A DNA stretch of 64,000 nucleotides from Paramacrobiotus metropolitanus (Eukaryota > Tardigrada > Eutardigrada > Parachela > Macrobiotidae), in assembly GCF_019649055.1 (NCBI RefSeq), contig NW_026570331.1:310001-374000 (forward strand), in the 5' to 3' direction. Below the pieces are notes generated by a model that saw only the letters and a program-made list of their open reading frames with translations, was not told the origin of the DNA and searched no databases. How positions within the stretch are numbered: the first letter of the stretch is position 1; each line of letters opens with the position of its first letter. A program made the position numbers and the translations under genes. This document shows, in pieces, positions 1-8,500 of this stretch.

Positions 1-333
1 AAAGTCGGTGATGCCGTGCGGATTGCGGTGCATAAAACAAAGGTGGAAAAAGGGTATACTTACCGTTTCAAAGAAGAAATCTTCTACATCCATCAGGTGA
101 TCCCGCATCGTATTCCGGTCTATCGTTTGAAGGATTACCAAGATGAAGTTATTAAAGGAAAGTTTTATGAGCATGAACTGTCACCAGTCTCGAATCCACA
201 GCATAAGGAACACGCAATTGATTTTATTGTTAAGCGGCGCGGAAAGAAAGCATTAGTCCGTTGGTTAGGTTACGGACCCGAACACGATTCTTGGGAACCA
301 CTATCATGTTTGAAGGAGCGCCTTTCTACATAA
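1..333 (+). CDS. Retroviral-type integrase, C-terminal part with chromodomain (partial)
   Basis: Open from the first base of the window to TAA at 331-333, so only the C-terminal 110 residues are seen. The first part (KVGDAVRIAVHK and following) looks like the SH3-like DNA-binding domain that follows the catalytic core in rve integrases. The last 40 residues are a chromodomain: AIDFIVKRRGKKALVRWLGY, then a DSWEP ending. Polinton integrases commonly end in a chromodomain, which is thought to bias insertion towards modified chromatin. The DDE catalytic residues lie to the left of the window. The penton-like gene starts 28 bases before this stop in another frame, which is typical of the tight packing here. 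Confidence 0.85.
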   Translation, partial: KVGDAVRIAVHKTKVEKGYTYRFKEEIFYIHQVIPHRIPVYRLKDYQDEVIKGKFYEHELSPVSNPQHKEHAIDFIVKRRGKKALVRWLGYGPEHDSWEPLSCLKERLST

Positions 334-1271
334 CCTTACCCAGTGATGTCGCCACAGAAGCGGCCAACACGCCCTCCAACTGGACTACCAAACTGAAGCA
401 TCCCATTACCTTGAACGGCAAATGGGAAATGGCCCTGGTGGAACTGCAGTATTTAAATTCTTTCTATACTCTACCTACCGAGCAAAAAATTCAACTGGAT
501 ATTGTCCGCGAATTTCGGGTTAAAAAAGAAGAAGACTTTATTGATAGCGTCAATTACGTTGTGCACCAAGAAATTTTGACGGTTCCTCCCGGAAATTATA
601 AGAATGCCGAGCTTTTACTGCAAACCGTCAACAACTTAGCTCCTACAATCGGACCGTACATGGTGGATGACGCTGTACATCAGGATAAAAGTGCTTTGCC
701 GGATAACAAAGCTTTCAACTTGCAATTTTTAACCTCAACAAACCACCGAGTGAAACTGCTTATTGGCAACGATCGAGTGTCAGTTACGTTTCCCCCTGGA
801 TCCGTTACCTTGCAAAAAATACTAGGGTTTGAACAAGCGGAATTTAAACCAGATGTACCCGCAGAAACTCACTCCAATGCACTGGGACCCTTTCCGTTTG
901 TTACCAAAACCAGTAGCATCAAGTACTTGTCATTCCTCAGTAAAGCTCCTCCACCTAAACTGACCACCTTCTTGTCGGAACGACCGGTGAACACCATGCT
1001 GGGGAACCAAAGCCTGTTTCTGTACAGTGATGTTGCAGACTACAGCCTGATTGGTGATACTGCCGCGCAGTTTTTGCGCGCTGTACCTATTAGAGGGGAG
1101 GTCAACCAAATTGTGGAAGCACGTTTCGACATTCCCCACTATGTTCCCGTATTACGCCAACATTTCGAAACTATTCATTTAACTATTGCCAACGACCTGG
1201 GTGACGACGCTAAATTTCAGACGGGAAAATCACTAGTAAAATTACATTTTCGACCACAACGCTTATACTGA
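306..1271 (+). CDS. Penton-like minor capsid protein
   Basis: 321 residues from ATG at 306; an upstream in-frame start at 261 is non-ATG and deep inside the integrase gene. The N-terminus, with FYITLPSD and then LKHPITLNGKWEMALVELQY, matches the pattern I associate with the single-jelly-roll penton protein of Polintons and adintoviruses, which forms the capsid vertices. The rest is beta-rich with no membrane segment and no zinc site. It sits between the integrase and a small basic protein, as in related elements. It overlaps the integrase by 28 bases and ends 2 bases before the next gene. The reading frame is intact. The assignment rests on position and the N-terminal motif; a structure prediction showing a single jelly roll would settle it. 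Confidence 0.7.
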   Translation: MFEGAPFYITLPSDVATEAANTPSNWTTKLKHPITLNGKWEMALVELQYLNSFYTLPTEQKIQLDIVREFRVKKEEDFIDSVNYVVHQEILTVPPGNYKNAELLLQTVNNLAPTIGPYMVDDAVHQDKSALPDNKAFNLQFLTSTNHRVKLLIGNDRVSVTFPPGSVTLQKILGFEQAEFKPDVPAETHSNALGPFPFVTKTSSIKYLSFLSKAPPPKLTTFLSERPVNTMLGNQSLFLYSDVADYSLIGDTAAQFLRAVPIRGEVNQIVEARFDIPHYVPVLRQHFETIHLTIANDLGDDAKFQTGKSLVKLHFRPQRLY

Positions 1272-1273
1272 AA

Positions 1274-1660
1274 ATGCCCCTCGTCGCCTATGTCCCAGAC
1301 CCGCGACGCTACGAAAACGTTTTCGTGAGCCAAACGGGAGGAAGTGCTCTCATTCGCTATCGTGGCACACTACAAAATGGATCCGGGTTCCCACAAATTT
1401 TGAAGAATTTATTTGCCAAAATTACCAACTTTGCCAAACCGATACTGCGTAGAGCAGCGCCGCATGCTAAAGCTGCTTTGGAAGCCGCCACCCCTCACTT
1501 GCAAGATGCGGCAACCGGGGTTATTAAAGAAGCAGGAGCGGCGATTGGTAAACGCCTAGTTTCGCAAGAAGGAGAAGGCGTTCGGAAGAAACAACGTGTT
1601 AAACGTAAAGTACATCGCATTAAACGTATTCCGCCAACCAGCATTCCGGACTTTTTCTAA
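1274..1660 (+). CDS. Small basic virion protein (adenovirus pX/pVI-like)
   Basis: 128 residues. The middle (about residues 38-95) is an alanine-rich amphipathic region containing glycine and proline breaks, and the C-terminus is strongly basic (VRKKQRVKRKVHRIKR, residues about 103-118) before a PDFF end. Adintoviruses and Polintons carry a protein like this, compared to adenovirus core protein pX or to the membrane-lytic pVI. It probably packages DNA or helps entry and is probably cut by the element's protease. There are 2 bases between the penton-like stop and this ATG, and 3 bases between its stop and the capsid ATG. The frame is intact. Sequence similarity in this family is weak, so size, composition and position carry the call. 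Confidence 0.65.
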   Translation: MPLVAYVPDPRRYENVFVSQTGGSALIRYRGTLQNGSGFPQILKNLFAKITNFAKPILRRAAPHAKAALEAATPHLQDAATGVIKEAGAAIGKRLVSQEGEGVRKKQRVKRKVHRIKRIPPTSIPDFF

Positions 1661-1663
1661 ACA

Positions 1664-3001
1664 ATGGCAATGCTCATGATGGAACATTCCGAACCGGCCA
1701 TGCAGCTGGAAAATCAGCTGTTTGCCTTGCCGGCTACATTGACCGACCGCTGGCGTACCGAACACGAGAAACTGAACCCTACAACTATTTTGACCGACAA
1801 TGGATCCGCTGGTGACATTAATTTCTTTATACCACCTAGTACGGCTGGTCTGCTCAGTTTGGCAGATATGATATTGGAGTTGGAAGTGGGCATCAAAGTG
1901 CGTAAAACTACCGGTGACTGGGAATTGGTAACCGCGGATGATGGGGTGGCACCGGTCAATAATTTCTTGCACTCGCTCTTCTCATCCTGTCATGTAACGG
2001 TAGCCAATCGACTGATCTCGGATGCCGCCACGTTCTATCCGTACCGAGCATACTTTGAGTCATTGCTATCGCATAGCAAAGAGGCTCAAAGTAGCCAGTT
2101 GACTTCGGCTGCATTCTATTTGGACACGCCCGCCAAACATAACGATGAGACGTCTAATCAAGGAGAAAAGAGCCGTAAGGCTTTATTTCAAACCGGACAA
2201 TATGTTCAACTTTCTGGAAGACTGTTTTCGGACTTGTTTGACCAAAGCAAACCACTGTGCACAGGGGTTCCTGTGAACATCCGTCTGGTAGTCAGCCGCC
2301 CTGAATTTGCCCTGCGTGTGTGGGATAAAGATGCCACGAAAACGTTTAAGCCCTTCATTCGCAATGCTCGGTTGTCTATCCGACGCTACATTCCCTCACC
2401 GGATTTTCTGACAGCTGTTGCTGGTGAATTGTTAAAGAAAACCGTCAAATATCATGTTGAGCGGATAGTTATGCGCGTGTCGGACATTCCGCAAAAGACG
2501 CAAAGCACCGTGGTCAGCAATCTACAGATTGGGCAAATACCCAAAGTCGTGTTCGTTGGATTTGTCGATAGCGAAGATTTTCACGGATCCATCAAAAAGA
2601 ATCCGTTTAACTTTCAACATTTCAACATTACACAACTTAGTGTGGAAGTGGATGGTCAGAGCTTCCCTAGCAAACCCTATATAAGTGATTTTGAACACAA
2701 CTTATCCTTGGAGTGCTACGATGGTTTGCTCGATACTCTGGGATACCGACCGAGTTTGCAAGGCGGACTACCGTTCAACCGCACCGAATATAATCAAGGA
2801 TATACCATATTTGGTTTTGACCTTACACCAGGACATACTGGCCGCGGACCTTTGACCTTGATAAAACAAGGAAATCTGAGTGTATCAGTTTCCTTTGCTA
2901 AACCATTGACGACAACAATCATGATGGTGTGCATGCTGATTTATGACAGCATCATCGAAATTAATCAACATCGCCAGTTGATTGCGGATTTTTCAACATG
3001 A
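1664..3001 (+). CDS. Major capsid protein (double jelly-roll type)
   Basis: 445 residues from ATG at 1664. It resembles the widespread animal proteins of the F54H12.2 type, which are Polinton major capsid proteins. Visible landmarks are an N-terminal block of short hydrophobic stretches (LENQLFALPATLTDRW), INFFIPPS, then SHVTVANRLI-type and GRLFSDLF segments, and a hydrophobic C-terminus (TTTIMMVCMLIYD). The length fits hexon-like double-jelly-roll subunits of this group. Trimers would form the icosahedral shell. The frame is open throughout, in contrast to the polymerase. The stop codon overlaps the protease start (ATGA at 2998-3001), suggesting coupled or multicistronic expression or tight selection on length. 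Confidence 0.85.
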   Translation: MAMLMMEHSEPAMQLENQLFALPATLTDRWRTEHEKLNPTTILTDNGSAGDINFFIPPSTAGLLSLADMILELEVGIKVRKTTGDWELVTADDGVAPVNNFLHSLFSSCHVTVANRLISDAATFYPYRAYFESLLSHSKEAQSSQLTSAAFYLDTPAKHNDETSNQGEKSRKALFQTGQYVQLSGRLFSDLFDQSKPLCTGVPVNIRLVVSRPEFALRVWDKDATKTFKPFIRNARLSIRRYIPSPDFLTAVAGELLKKTVKYHVERIVMRVSDIPQKTQSTVVSNLQIGQIPKVVFVGFVDSEDFHGSIKKNPFNFQHFNITQLSVEVDGQSFPSKPYISDFEHNLSLECYDGLLDTLGYRPSLQGGLPFNRTEYNQGYTIFGFDLTPGHTGRGPLTLIKQGNLSVSVSFAKPLTTTIMMVCMLIYDSIIEINQHRQLIADFST

Positions 3002-3510
3002 ACACGGAGCAAATTCACCACTGTCTGCAGGGAAATCCTGTTACCACCCAGCTGTTCCGCGGTGTGTTTGCCAGTGACCGAGTTCCGCCATGTTTAGCCC
3101 CGTACCCTGGAGCATGTGTAGTTAACACGGACCCCTCTGACCAAAATGGTGCACACTGGATTGCTTTGCTACAAACCCAAGCGGGAATCTTGGAAGTGTT
3201 TGATTCGTATGGTAAAGCGTTGGAAACGTATTCTCAGCACTTCTCTATGCTTGCTCAGAATAATACTATTGTCTGTCAAGACGAACAGTTTCAGTCCGAA
3301 TATAGTACCGTGTGTGGTCAATATTGCTTATTTTTTGTTTTGAGACGCGCTAGCGGCGAATCTTTCACTAATATTGTACATTTATTTACCGATAATCGAA
3401 CAAGCAACGACAAGATGGTGTGTCAGTATGTAAATTCTTTTTTTGATATCAATACAGCACTAGTTGACGGATCTTTTCTCCGTCAGATATGTCAACGATT
3501 AATGAAATGA
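2998..3510 (+). CDS. Adenain-like cysteine protease (maturation protease)
   Basis: 170 residues. The adenain/Ulp1 catalytic set is visible: His53 in GAHWIALL, Asp69 in EVFDSYG, Gln99 for the oxyanion hole, and Cys106 in TVCGQYC, in the right order and spacing. In adenoviruses this C5-family enzyme cleaves capsid and core precursor proteins inside the immature virion; the same role is inferred here, with the small basic protein as a likely substrate. The start ATG overlaps the capsid stop by ATGA. The length is slightly below that of adenovirus protease. All catalytic residues are intact, so the morphogenesis block of the element looks undamaged. Confidence 0.85.
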   Translation: MNTEQIHHCLQGNPVTTQLFRGVFASDRVPPCLAPYPGACVVNTDPSDQNGAHWIALLQTQAGILEVFDSYGKALETYSQHFSMLAQNNTIVCQDEQFQSEYSTVCGQYCLFFVLRRASGESFTNIVHLFTDNRTSNDKMVCQYVNSFFDINTALVDGSFLRQICQRLMK

Positions 3511-3537
3511 ACCATGCAAAAACGATCTGTTCAAAGA

Positions 3538-3543
3538 AATAAA
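3538..3543 (+). terminator. Polyadenylation signal AATAAA after the protease gene
   Basis: An AATAAA hexamer begins 28 bases after the protease stop at 3510, in the 94-base gap before the convergent PC4-like gene ends. It is the natural 3' processing signal for the leftward block of virion genes. It fits nuclear transcription, as do the introns in the polymerase. Confidence 0.5.
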
Positions 3544-3604
3544 TAGAACAAATGCCGTGTTATACTGTAGTGACAACCATAAAATGCATTACAGAAATCC
3601 TAAG

Positions 3605-4444
3605 TTAAACTTGGTTCAGAGAGCAGTTTACTTGCATACGGATTTGATTTTCATGTGTATCCAAATACTTCACCACATCCAAACTTAAAGCTTGCTTAAA
3701 GCTCAGTTCTTCAAAACCAAACAAAATGCCATGCACAAAACGAGCATCCAACAGACGTTGCACAGCATCTTTCCATTCCGTATCCGTTAACACGTCCCGG
3801 AAATCAGGGCATCTTTCATGAACTAGTTTCACCATAGCATCAATAATAGCGTCGCACAACTTCTCATGACAAAGACCTTTTTTGTCCGCATCCACATCCT
3901 CAACGATTTCGTCCACACTGACAATATGTTTGAAGAGAGTGAAATCCCGTATGAGTTCTTTCAACGCTTCGTAGCACTTCTCGTTCAATGAAATCCCGTT
4001 TCTCGTGGGCATCAAATCACCTTCCTGAGACCGCTGATAGCGGCGAAAGCTGGCCACGTTAGGACGGCTCCAGCTGAAGTACACCCCTCGGTCCAGTAAG
4101 AATAAAGGAGGTAAATTTCCATTGGAATGATCCAGATCGGCTTTTCCCGTCAGCAGTAACGATACCAAGCGCATGAATCCTCTTTTGGTAAGGCTTATCG
4201 TTTTCGCCCACGTCTGCTTCCATTTCCCGGGCGGTCCTTCCTTCCATTCACCAATAAAAATTCGAGTTTCTTCCCACTGATAATCGACATGCACAAATTT
4301 CTCGTTGCCCAGACGATACACAGGACGACCGTTCTCTGTGAAGGCTAAACGAGGATGAGTCTTCTCGACACTGCACTTAGTCTTGTTGACTAGTGGCATT
4401 TTAGGCTTCGAGTCTGAACGGCGGCGTTTTAGAGATGGTTCCAT
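3605..4444 (-). CDS. Protein with two PC4 (transcription coactivator p15)-like units
   Basis: 279 residues from ATG at 4444; the frame is open further upstream, but that part reads across the palindromic intergenic region. The N-terminus has a basic nuclear-localisation-like stretch (LKRRRSDSKPK, residues 5-15). Residues about 41-100 and 114-170 each look like a PC4/SUB1 single-stranded-DNA-binding unit. The second ends GDLMPTRNGISLNEKCYEAL (142-161), the typical loop, glycine, isoleucine-serine-leucine and helix pattern. The first has GKWKQTWAKTISL (73-85) in the same place. PC4 assists RNA polymerase II initiation and binds melted DNA. The remaining 110 residues are helical and acidic, unknown to me. 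It is divergent from the nuclease/TBP pair. The family call is by eye; the tandem duplication is inferred. Confidence 0.65.
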   Translation of the reverse strand: MEPSLKRRRSDSKPKMPLVNKTKCSVEKTHPRLAFTENGRPVYRLGNEKFVHVDYQWEETRIFIGEWKEGPPGKWKQTWAKTISLTKRGFMRLVSLLLTGKADLDHSNGNLPPLFLLDRGVYFSWSRPNVASFRRYQRSQEGDLMPTRNGISLNEKCYEALKELIRDFTLFKHIVSVDEIVEDVDADKKGLCHEKLCDAIIDAMVKLVHERCPDFRDVLTDTEWKDAVQRLLDARFVHGILFGFEELSFKQALSLDVVKYLDTHENQIRMQVNCSLNQV

Positions 4445-4620
4445 TTTTGTCAGAACTGAACTCAAATGAAGTGTATGTTGAGCGCACGCAAGTTGTAAAA
4501 CAAATGTTTGAAGGTCAACTGTGGTACATGGTGCCAGGTAAAGTACCTGGCACCAGGTACCATAAACCAACGCTGTTGCCAAGTGATAAACGAGTTGTGT
4601 ATTTCAGTCTAGTCTTGACC
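4445..4620. promoter_or_regulatory. Bidirectional intergenic region with a perfect hairpin
   Basis: This 176-base stretch separates the divergent PC4-like and nuclease/TBP genes, so promoters for both must lie in or near it. It contains TGGTGCCAGGTA (4529-4540), the triplet AAG, and its exact reverse complement TACCTGGCACCA (4544-4555), followed by a further CAGGTACC. An operator, a transcription-factor site or an RNA hairpin in the leader of either gene are all possible. A 13-base piece, TGGCACCAGGTAC, recurs near 10090. No clear TATA box was picked out. Confidence 0.5.
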
Positions 4621-5124
4621 ATGGCTCTGCCATGTGTTTTAGATGCTGATTGGTTTATAATTGAAAAGGTACCATATATCAAACAGCTGGCCTTCTCGTG
4701 CCCAAAAAAACATGACAGTGGGCAGTACACCTTCAGCTTACCACGATCAGCCGGTAAACACGCTCGCGAGTTGCAGAAACAGGCCAAGCATTCCCATGGG
4801 CTTCTCTGGAGCACCTTTGGTGATTATCGACACAATCAAGTGACGGTTGCCTTGGAAGACATGTTTAACCGTATTGGCCGTCCTAGTAAGCTAACTTTCT
4901 ATGCTAAGGGTTTGGACAAGTGCCGTTTACTGGAGCGTTATGTGCCCCAAGTGGTCAATCTTGAGGAACTAGGTTGCCCCGTCTATCACCGTCTAACAGA
5001 TGTGCCCCAAACAACACTGCGCAAAGCTATTCGGTTCGGTTTGTGGTTCTACTGCCATGCCAAAAATCATGAATGTCGTTGCCGTTGCGGATTTAAACAC
5101 TATCCTCAATCTGAAGGAGATTGA
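4621..5124 (+). CDS. DEDD-exonuclease-like protein of the Polinton
   Basis: 167 residues from ATG at 4621; the frame is open back to 4435, but that part covers the palindromic intergenic region. The layout resembles small RNase H-fold 3'-5' exonuclease-like proteins found near mobile elements in arthropods: an N-terminal DADWFIIEK strand, HGLLWSTFGDY in the middle, FYAKGLDKCRLLE (a KG-x-x-K helix), then VVNLEELGCPVYHRL. The C-terminus is Cys/His-rich (CHAKNHECRCRC), possibly a metal site. Not all acidic DEDD residues are obvious, so activity is uncertain. The last 68 bases overlap the TBP-like gene in another frame. It could act in genome end processing or repair. It is an open, intact frame. 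Confidence 0.4.
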   Translation: MALPCVLDADWFIIEKVPYIKQLAFSCPKKHDSGQYTFSLPRSAGKHARELQKQAKHSHGLLWSTFGDYRHNQVTVALEDMFNRIGRPSKLTFYAKGLDKCRLLERYVPQVVNLEELGCPVYHRLTDVPQTTLRKAIRFGLWFYCHAKNHECRCRCGFKHYPQSEGD

Positions 5125-5584
5125 AAAGAAAGTACCGATGGCGCAGTATATTCCCCGCAAATTTTCCGGCTTACTCCTTCGTATTCTCTCTCCCTACAAA
5201 GCACATTGCCAACTATATTCCAATGGAAAAATCACGGTCAATGGAGCTCGTTCGGAATCTGCTGCCAGAGAATTGGTCGACAAGTTTACCAGCATTCTTC
5301 AATCAATTGGGTACCGTTGTATCGTTTCAGGATTTCGAATTGTTAATATTGTTGTCACTCATGATTTTGGTGCGCGTATACATATTGAGAAATTCAGCCA
5401 ACATTACAAGTTGGAATATACTCCTGAATTGTTTAGTGGTTTGCGTATAAAATTGCCTTGGTTTACGGCTGTGCTCTTCCCATCGGGGAAGTGCAATTTT
5501 TTGGGATTGAAAGAAATGCATGACATACAAATATCAGTAAATTTTGTTGGTCGAATGATACAGCAGTTTCCTGCTACTCAATAA
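5057..5584 (+). CDS. TATA-binding protein (TBP) homologue encoded by the Polinton
   Basis: 175 residues from ATG at 5057, almost exactly the length of the conserved TBP core. The two pseudo-repeats are clear. Repeat 1 runs from KIMNVVAVADLN (3-14) through YIPRKFSGLLLRI (31-43) and SNGKITVNGAR (55-65); repeat 2 from FRIVNIV (93-99) through YTPELFSGLRIKL (121-133) and PSGKCNFLGLK (142-152), about 90 residues apart as in TBP. Of the four DNA-intercalating phenylalanines of cellular TBP, three positions are Phe (F36, F126, F141) and one is Tyr (Y54). TBP bends promoter DNA and nucleates the pre-initiation complex. It starts inside the nuclease-like gene, suggesting a shared transcript. An ATG at 5000 is possible but would add residues before the first repeat. 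Confidence 0.88.
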   Translation: MPKIMNVVAVADLNTILNLKEIEKKVPMAQYIPRKFSGLLLRILSPYKAHCQLYSNGKITVNGARSESAARELVDKFTSILQSIGYRCIVSGFRIVNIVVTHDFGARIHIEKFSQHYKLEYTPELFSGLRIKLPWFTAVLFPSGKCNFLGLKEMHDIQISVNFVGRMIQQFPATQ

Positions 5585-5585
5585 A
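5580..5585 (+). terminator. AATAAA overlapping the TBP-like stop codon
   Basis: AATAAA at 5580-5585 contains the TAA stop of the TBP-like gene (5582-5584). The convergent polymerase gene ends at 5587, only 2 bases away, so the signal is embedded between two convergent coding ends. This is an example of how tightly the element is packed. Confidence 0.45.
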
Positions 5586-5586
5586 T

Positions 5587-8500
5587 CTATTCAACGGTAT
5601 ATCCGTATGGAACAGTATTCCAGTCTTGCGTAATGCGCCGCTTATCATACGTCACTTGCAGACGCTTAGTTACATCACTATTGCATAGAATAAGCTGAGA
5701 CTTGATGCGTTTAATAACATCATCATAGTGCACATCAATACAACCAGACTTGTGCAGAATATTCATCATGGACTCCATGTTAACTTTCTCTTTAACCCGA
5801 TTATTGATGGTGAATCCTTTGATTTTGACTACCGAATGTCCATCGTTTGTCGTGTAGGCATAGGTCTTGGCGCCCAAGCTGACGAATTGCGTAATGTGTT
5901 GTCCAGGTTTTAGTTCATCGGTTAAATCGCCCAAAAATCGGCCAGTAGGAGGGTCAGGCCATCCCGGTTTCGACACAAAGAAAATGGAATCTTCAGAGCA
6001 AATAAAATAAAAATAATTGCCGTTAAAACATTGTGTTACAGTTAAATACCTGTGTCGAAATACAAAAGGCGCTCTTGAGCCATATCCATAAACTGGTATA
6101 GATGCAGTCGTGCCCAACATGTGGTGAACCTAATGCAAAAAAAGTCTTAAATTCTGCATGCTGAATAAAGTTTTTACAAAACTTACGCGGCCAGGACAAC
6201 ATTGGTGTTCGGATTCTGCTCGATAAATCCATCTTCTTTGGTGTATGTGATCTGCACGACGTTGTCATCAAAAAGATCCCACGAATGCACATGGTGTTTG
6301 CCGGAAAATAACATTTCATAAAATGTTTTGGGGTCATGAATGTACATGGTATTCAGTTTGTTATCCTGCATTCCCAGTCGGCCCCAAAAACTGTTGAGGC
6401 ATAGTTTGGCTAAAGCACGTAGTCCGGGATTTTCTTTGACCTTATCATAATCCAACTTGACCCCTTCCCGTTCTTCAAAATCAGCAATGTATTTTCGTTT
6501 TTCATTTTCCGCGGTAACATCTGATGGCCATCCACTGGCTTCCGTCTTGATTTTTAAAAAGCGGTCGATATATTCCTTGAAAAGGTGATCATCAAACGTT
6601 TCGTAATGCCACACTTCGTACATCTTCGTGACGGTATATCCCCGATCCATAGCAGCATGTATCTCTGGTGTGCACCACGTTCCCGTCAGTTCCCTTTCCG
6701 AATCCGTGTGGTCACATTTCTTGCTGTTCTGTTCTTTGACACATGTTGCACATAACGGGAAAGTCAGCTTGCCGTTGCAACGGTAAGGTAAAATAGGTAG
6801 CCACAAATCTCCCGGTGGTAGCACTGTGCAGTGGACTAAACCAAAATATTCCCGAACGTTTTGGAAGCTCTTGGTTAAAATAATAGGATGCCCTAACGGA
6901 TACCGGCGGTTTTTGTTGACAAACGGGTATTCGCTGTTGACATCGAAATACTTGATCTTTTCATCGGCAGCCACCGTATGCAACAGTCGCACGGCATTTG
7001 TCCGGCCACCATAGAAAGCGTTCCGAGGGTTTAACGGTTCGGTAATCTTTATATCGTTAATGAACTTGCGCATTTCGGAATCAATGCGAAGGTCTGCGTC
7101 AAAGTCATGTTCCCAAACAGTGGTTACTGGGTGACCCAATGAGCGTAAGTACTGTTCACGGTCCATCGTCTCTTTGTAGATGTCACGCATCGGTAGGTTT
7201 CGAAACGGATGCACTGTCTCCGGGTCCATACATGTAGGGCAGCCATGGTACCAACATCCATAAAACTCGTAAATGTGACCAGTGTCCTCCTGGTATCCAT
7301 CCACGTAATAAGGACCGATTTTCTGTTCGGTGCCGGAGACCACAGATTGAATAACGCAATTTTCTTCGTTTTCCATCCATGAAATCCATTTCATAGCCTT
7401 GACCGATTGCAAGCGATTGCGGGCAAACCGTTGTTGCGGAACCAGACCGATCTGATTTGCTTTCAGAATGAAGGAGCGCCAGTACAAGTTGCACAGTCCA
7501 GCGATTGTTAGAGCAGAGGTGAAAGGACAAAGTCAGTTGCTGATTTCCATGAACAGTTTGCGAAACTGTTGGCAACAGGTCCGTAAGACAGTCACGTCAT
7601 TTTCGCAGTAGGCGACAAATTCCTTACGAAAATCAAAAAGACCGCTTTTGGCTTTGACATCGGCATCGTACCATTCTTTGAAAGAGGCTTGCGCTTTCTT
7701 GTCCATTGTTCGGAACCCATATTCATCCATGCTGGGATACGGCGCAACACGGTCCCAATTTTCGCGACGATTAAATTTATGAGGGAAAGTTCCTTTGCTG
7801 ATGTCCGGTAATCCGAATGTCGCGGGCCATTTGGCAAGGCTTTGTGGGTTGTAATTTATGCTGTCACGAAAGTGAATATCGTAACCCGGGACATCCAGTT
7901 GCAAAATCTTTCCACCGTTCATGATAACTTTAGGGGTCACACCATTTTTTAAAAGCCACTGTAGTATAAAATATCCATCAAACGCTTTAAAATTGTGCGC
8001 GATGATGTAATGCCCTTTGTGATGTTCGCTAATCAAAAATTCGCACAGTGGGTCCGTTATGCATTTTTCTAATGGTTCGTCAGTAGAAGGAAAAGTCCAC
8101 TGAGTTCCTGTATCATCTTGCACGACGGCTAAATTCGGAACCAACTGGCCATCATCTTGGATGTAGGTCTCGAAATCAAAGTAAAGAAACTTAGCATTTT
8201 CATTCTTTTCACGCTCTTCCGGGGTAACAGTGTGCGGTTTCATGAAACACTGATGGTTTTCCGGTAATACATGAATGTTGCAATTCTTACAGTATATTTC
8301 TCCGCACTGGTGGTTGTTTGATCCTTTCCGGTTCCGCATTGACACCACACACTGGCATTCCAAACAAACTTTGACTGTGCTGCACAACGATTTCCCTCGA
8401 CTTTTTCTAGGAACCGTTTTGTGGCGATCGAAACATCCTTGCCCATAAAATATACGATTACAGTCAGTGCAGTGTAGAGGATTTGTTGTATCCCGCTCGC

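Noticed and set aside
5000-5056. Longer start for the TBP-like protein at ATG 5000
   Set aside because: The first TBP repeat begins at residue 3 of the 5057 start. The extra 19 residues lie in the overlapping nuclease-like frame and have no TBP counterpart, though N-terminal extensions do occur in TBPs.
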